From Pseudochelatococcus contaminans (GTDB lineage Bacteria > Pseudomonadota > Alphaproteobacteria > Rhizobiales > Beijerinckiaceae), in the NCBI RefSeq assembly GCF_014195635.1, contig NZ_JACICC010000002.1, positions 62,001 to 126,000 on the forward strand: a DNA stretch of 64,000 bases. Direction: 5' to 3'. Numbering within the stretch: the stretch's first letter is position 1; every line of letters starts with the position of its first letter. A model generated the notes under the pieces. It worked only from the letters and a program-made list of their open reading frames with translations, made no database searches and was not told the origin of the DNA. A program made the translations under genes and the position numbers. Shown here one piece after another: positions 61,183-64,000 of this stretch.

Positions 61183-61612
61183 TCCGCACCTCCAGAGCCG
61201 TCTTGTGAAGAGCTATCTCGCACATAGCAACTTCCACCGGGCAATTTCGCGTTCGATAATCCGATTATTCCGGTATAGCGCCGCCGGTGCAAGCAGCAAA
61301 CATCTTCGCAGCCTTTCGTGACACGAAGAGCTGTGGGCGCTCGCATTATAATAGACCGCAGCCTGCATTTTATTCGGCAGACAGACGAGCATGCAAACCA
61401 CGGTAACATTTGCAAGAACGCGCATGCCGCGATCAGGCAGGTTCTCGCGCGGTTTTATTCACCGCGAATCCTTGTCCGCCCAGCACTTCCACCCGATTGA
61501 CAAATGCTTCTGCTGAATTTGCGCCATGGATGAGCTGTCATAACGGGTTGCCCGCAACCCCCTTGACCATGCTAAACAGTTGTCACGAATGGTGACAGGT
61601 ATCGGACGAGAC
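61183..61612. other. Divergent intergenic region
   Basis: About 430 bp between the importer operon and the guanylyltransferase gene, holding both promoters. A small palindrome ATAATC-C-GATTAT lies at 61256-61268. GC content is lower than in the genes. No supported gene was found. Confidence 0.45.
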
Positions 61613-63064
61613 ATGAGCACGATCAATCAGCGAATTACCCCGGTTATTTTGTCCGGCGGCACCGGCACGCGGCTGTGGCCGCTGTCGCGCGAGGCCTTCC
61701 CCAAGCAGTTGCTGCCGCTGGCCGGCGAACGCTCCATGTTGCAGGAAACCGTGCTGCGCGTCGCCGACCGCGCCCTGTTCAACGCGCCCGTCATCATCGC
61801 CAATGTCGAGCATCGCTTCGTCATTGCCGAGCAGCTGCGTGCGCTCGGGCTGACAGACGCCACCATCGTACTGGAGCCGGAGGGACGTAACACCACGGCA
61901 GCGGCGGCCGTCGCCGCGCTGCTGGAGGCGCGGCGCGACCCGCAGGGCCTCGTCCTGCTGCTGGCAGCCGACCATGTGGTGCAGGATGCGGAGGCGCTAT
62001 CCGCCTCCGTCCGCAACAGTCTGCCCGCCGCGCAGGCCGGGCGCTTCGTGCTGTTCGGCATTCAGCCCACGTCGCCCGCCACCGGCTACGGTTACATCCA
62101 GCGCAGCGATACGCAGACTGAGGTTCCCGGCGTTTTCTCCGTGCAGCGGTTCGTCGAGAAACCCGATGCGTCAACCGCCGTCACCTATGTCGAATCCGGC
62201 GATTATCTCTGGAACAGCGGCATCTTCCTGCTGCCTGCCAGCCCCTTCCTGAAAGAGCTGGAGCGACTGGCGCCTGACGTGCTGTCCGCGGCGACTGAAT
62301 CTCTCGACAAGGCGCGCGAGGATCTGGATTTCATCCGCCTCGATGAAGGCAGTTTCGCGCGCAGCCCGTCCATAGCCGTTGACTATGCCGTGATGGAAAA
62401 GACGGATCTGGCCGTGGTCACCCCCACCGATTGCGGCTGGACCGATGTCGGAAGCTGGTCTGCCCTCTGGGCAATCGGCAAGCAGGACGTCTCCGGCAAT
62501 GTGCTCGTTGGCGATGTCGTGGCGGAAGATGTGAGCGGCAGCTATCTGCGCGGCGAAGGCCAGCTCATCGCGGCGCTGGGCGTCGAGGATCTTGTCGTCA
62601 TCGCCACGCCCGATGTCGTGCTGGTGACGCGCAAGGATCGCGATCAGGACGTGAAGAAACTCGTGGAAATCCTGCGCAAGGATGGCCACGCCGCTGCCAC
62701 GCAGACCGTGCAGATGCACCGCCCCTGGGGATATTACCAGTCGATCCACACCGGCGAGCGGTTCCAGGTGAAGCGCATCACTGTCAATCCTGGTGCGAAA
62801 CTGTCGCTGCAGAAGCACTTCCACCGCGCCGAGCATTGGGTTGTGGTGAATGGCACTGCCCTCGTCACGCGCGACTCGGAGCAGATCCTGCTACGCGAAA
62901 ACGAGTCCATCTTCCTGCCGCTCGGCTGCGTCCACCGGCTGGAAAACCCCGGCAAGCTGCCGCTGAACCTCATCGAGGTGCAGTCCGGCCCTTATCTGGG
63001 TGAAGACGACATCGTTCGCTTTGAGGATATCTACGCCCGCGCAGAGGACAAACCTGTTGGGTAA
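61613..63064 (+). CDS. Mannose-1-phosphate guanylyltransferase / mannose-6-phosphate isomerase
   Basis: A bifunctional 483-residue enzyme (ManC/AlgA/CpsB type) making GDP-mannose. The guanylyltransferase domain begins ILSGGTGTRLWPLSREAFPK (12-31); EKTDLAVVTPTDCGWTDVGS and FVEKPD are conserved. The C-terminal cupin (HRPWGYYQSIHTGERFQVKR; LQKHFHRAEHWVVV) is the type II isomerase module. It supplies precursor for surface polysaccharide, in keeping with the export ABC genes that follow on the other strand. Confidence 0.94.
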   Translation: MSTINQRITPVILSGGTGTRLWPLSREAFPKQLLPLAGERSMLQETVLRVADRALFNAPVIIANVEHRFVIAEQLRALGLTDATIVLEPEGRNTTAAAAVAALLEARRDPQGLVLLLAADHVVQDAEALSASVRNSLPAAQAGRFVLFGIQPTSPATGYGYIQRSDTQTEVPGVFSVQRFVEKPDASTAVTYVESGDYLWNSGIFLLPASPFLKELERLAPDVLSAATESLDKAREDLDFIRLDEGSFARSPSIAVDYAVMEKTDLAVVTPTDCGWTDVGSWSALWAIGKQDVSGNVLVGDVVAEDVSGSYLRGEGQLIAALGVEDLVVIATPDVVLVTRKDRDQDVKKLVEILRKDGHAAATQTVQMHRPWGYYQSIHTGERFQVKRITVNPGAKLSLQKHFHRAEHWVVVNGTALVTRDSEQILLRENESIFLPLGCVHRLENPGKLPLNLIEVQSGPYLGEDDIVRFEDIYARAEDKPVG

Positions 63065-63071
63065 AATGATT

Positions 63072-63102
63072 CGCGTTCAAACCGAGGGGCGGTTTGAGCG
63101 CG
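63072..63102. terminator. Hairpin between convergent genes
   Basis: CGCGTTCAAACCG and CGGTTTGAGCGCG form a 13-bp stem (one G-T mismatch) with a 5-nt loop, 8 bp after the guanylyltransferase stop and about 49 bp before the convergent ATPase gene ends. It may end transcripts from either side. Confidence 0.65.
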
Positions 63103-63150
63103 GAATAGCGTAGAACGCGGTTTCAAAAATATGTCGGAAATGACGGGAAG

Positions 63151-63909
63151 TCAGAGCTTCCCGTCGTCTTCATCGACAAGGCCGTAAGCGCTCAGCACCT
63201 CATCGACCGTGCCGTCCGCCACGAGGCGACCTTCCGACATCATGATGGCGCGGTTGCAGTACTTGCGCAAGGTCTTGGCATCGTGCGAGGCCAGGACGAG
63301 AATGCTCGCATGCTGCATCATCGCCTCGATGCGCTGGCGGGCCTTGGCAGCAAAGACGCTGTCGCCGACGCTGATCAGCTCATCGAGCAGCAGGATGTCG
63401 GGCGCACGGGCTGTCGAGATGGCGAAGGCCAGACGCAGTGTCATGCCGCTGGAATAGGTGCGCATCGGCAGATCGACATATTCGCCCAGTTCCGAAAACT
63501 CCACCACCTCCGGAATCATCTTCCGCGCTTCATCAATGGTCTTGCCGAGGAAGACGCCGCGCAGGATGATGTTTTCCGCCCCGGTCAGTTCAGGGTCCAT
63601 GCCCATGGTGATGTCGAGCAGCGATGCCACGTTGCCGACGATATCCGCCTGCCCCGAGGAAGGCTCATACGCCCCCGAAAACACTCGCAACAGGGTGGAC
63701 TTGCCCGCACCGTTATGGCCGACGATGGCCAGCCGGTCGCCATTGCGCAGGGAGAGGTTCACGTCGCGCAACGCCGTCACCGTCACCCCGTCGGCTTCGG
63801 TGCTCACGGCCCCACCGACGCGCTGCAGCAGGGTGTTACGGAGGGAACGTCCGCGCGCGTTGTAGATCGGGAACTCGACGGTCGCGTTGACGAGATCGAT
63901 TGACGGCAA
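63151..63909 (-). CDS. Polysaccharide-export ABC transporter ATP-binding protein (Wzt/KpsT-like)
   Basis: A 252-residue ATPase: Walker A GHNGAGKST (64-72), signature YSSGMTLRLAFAI, Walker B ILLLDELISVGD. The N-terminal strand VNATVEFPIYNARGRSLRN and the LTGAENIILRGVFLGKT segment place it with the ABC-2 polysaccharide/polyol exporters. No C-terminal O-antigen-recognition domain is present, so it is closer to KpsT than to Wzt. The permease gene continues beyond the right edge. Confidence 0.9.
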   Translation of the reverse strand: MPSIDLVNATVEFPIYNARGRSLRNTLLQRVGGAVSTEADGVTVTALRDVNLSLRNGDRLAIVGHNGAGKSTLLRVFSGAYEPSSGQADIVGNVASLLDITMGMDPELTGAENIILRGVFLGKTIDEARKMIPEVVEFSELGEYVDLPMRTYSSGMTLRLAFAISTARAPDILLLDELISVGDSVFAAKARQRIEAMMQHASILVLASHDAKTLRKYCNRAIMMSEGRLVADGTVDEVLSAYGLVDEDDGKL

Positions 63910-63948
63910 GTTCTTACCCTTCCGATGATGGTCGCACGGCGATGCGTC

Positions 63949-64000
63949 CTACAGCCAGTACACGATGCGGGCGCGGAAACGCGCGAACAGCGGCCAGGTG
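63949..64000 (-). CDS. Probable ABC-2 permease, C-terminal fragment
   Basis: Only the last 17 codons are in the window (TWPLFARFRARIVYWL, TAG stop at 63951-63949). It lies 39 bp upstream of the ATPase gene on the same strand, where a KpsM/Wzm-type permease is expected. The assignment is from position; the fragment is too short for a motif match. Confidence 0.5.
   Translation of the reverse strand, partial: TWPLFARFRARIVYWL

Overview
The window is GC-rich chromosomal DNA of an alphaproteobacterium, most likely Hyphomicrobiales (Rhizobiales). The pointers are an AcpXL very-long-chain-acyl cluster for lipid A, a ChvI-type response regulator, ALA synthase HemA (C4 pathway), the order rplS-trmD-rimM-rpsP-ffh next to leuC, a b/b' pair in the F0 ATP synthase operon, and the ccmABCDG block. 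No genus can be named from the sequence alone. Nearly all of the window is housekeeping; I see no CRISPR array, prophage, integrase or insertion sequence.

Layout. 1-3065: gpsA (3' part), an EVE-domain gene and acs. 3066-4815: a strikingly AT-rich insert leading into a globin-coupled chemoreceptor whose upstream reading frame is interrupted by a run of 16 C. 4827-7606: SdhAF4-like assembly factor, rsmB and an unknown membrane-anchored protein. 7702-15692 (minus): leuB, leuD, a zincin, leuC, rplS, trmD, rimM, rpsP, ffh. 16058-22359: secreted GyrI-like protein, dapF-mtaB, an RluA-type pseudouridine synthase, ftsY, yciB. 22379-25448 (minus): cytochrome c maturation genes ccmGDCBA. 25692-28394: aconitase. 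28602-33996: acpXL, fabZ, two ketosynthases, a ketoreductase and a zinc alcohol dehydrogenase, forming a very-long-chain fatty acid module. 34094-38436 (minus): a lipoprotein hydrolase and the F0 ATP synthase operon. 38760-44683 (minus): smc, a DsbA-like protein, murA and a small basic protein. 45066-48132: hemA, tRNA-Thr and small secreted or lipid-anchored proteins. 48419-55496: chvI, a UbiH-type monooxygenase, tesB, glnK-amtB, a cyclic-nucleotide-binding protein and a second response regulator. 55693-61182: a YkuD-type L,D-transpeptidase and a peptide/nickel-type ABC importer. 61613-64000: mannose-1-phosphate guanylyltransferase and the start of a polysaccharide-export ABC transporter.

The most interesting item is the chemoreceptor at 3394-4815. 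Its heme-globin domain is readable upstream to the C16 tract, but no ATG, GTG or TTG lies in that frame before residue 1 of a truncated globin. An ATG at 3419, just before the tract, is in another frame, and a tract of 17 (or 14) C would join it to the receptor. This is the architecture of a slipped-strand phase-variable gene, here in the OFF state, or else a homopolymer miscount. Second is the acyl-chain module, in which one of the two adjacent ketosynthases has lost all three catalytic residues (Cys-His-His), suggesting a chain-length-factor-like partner for the intact one.
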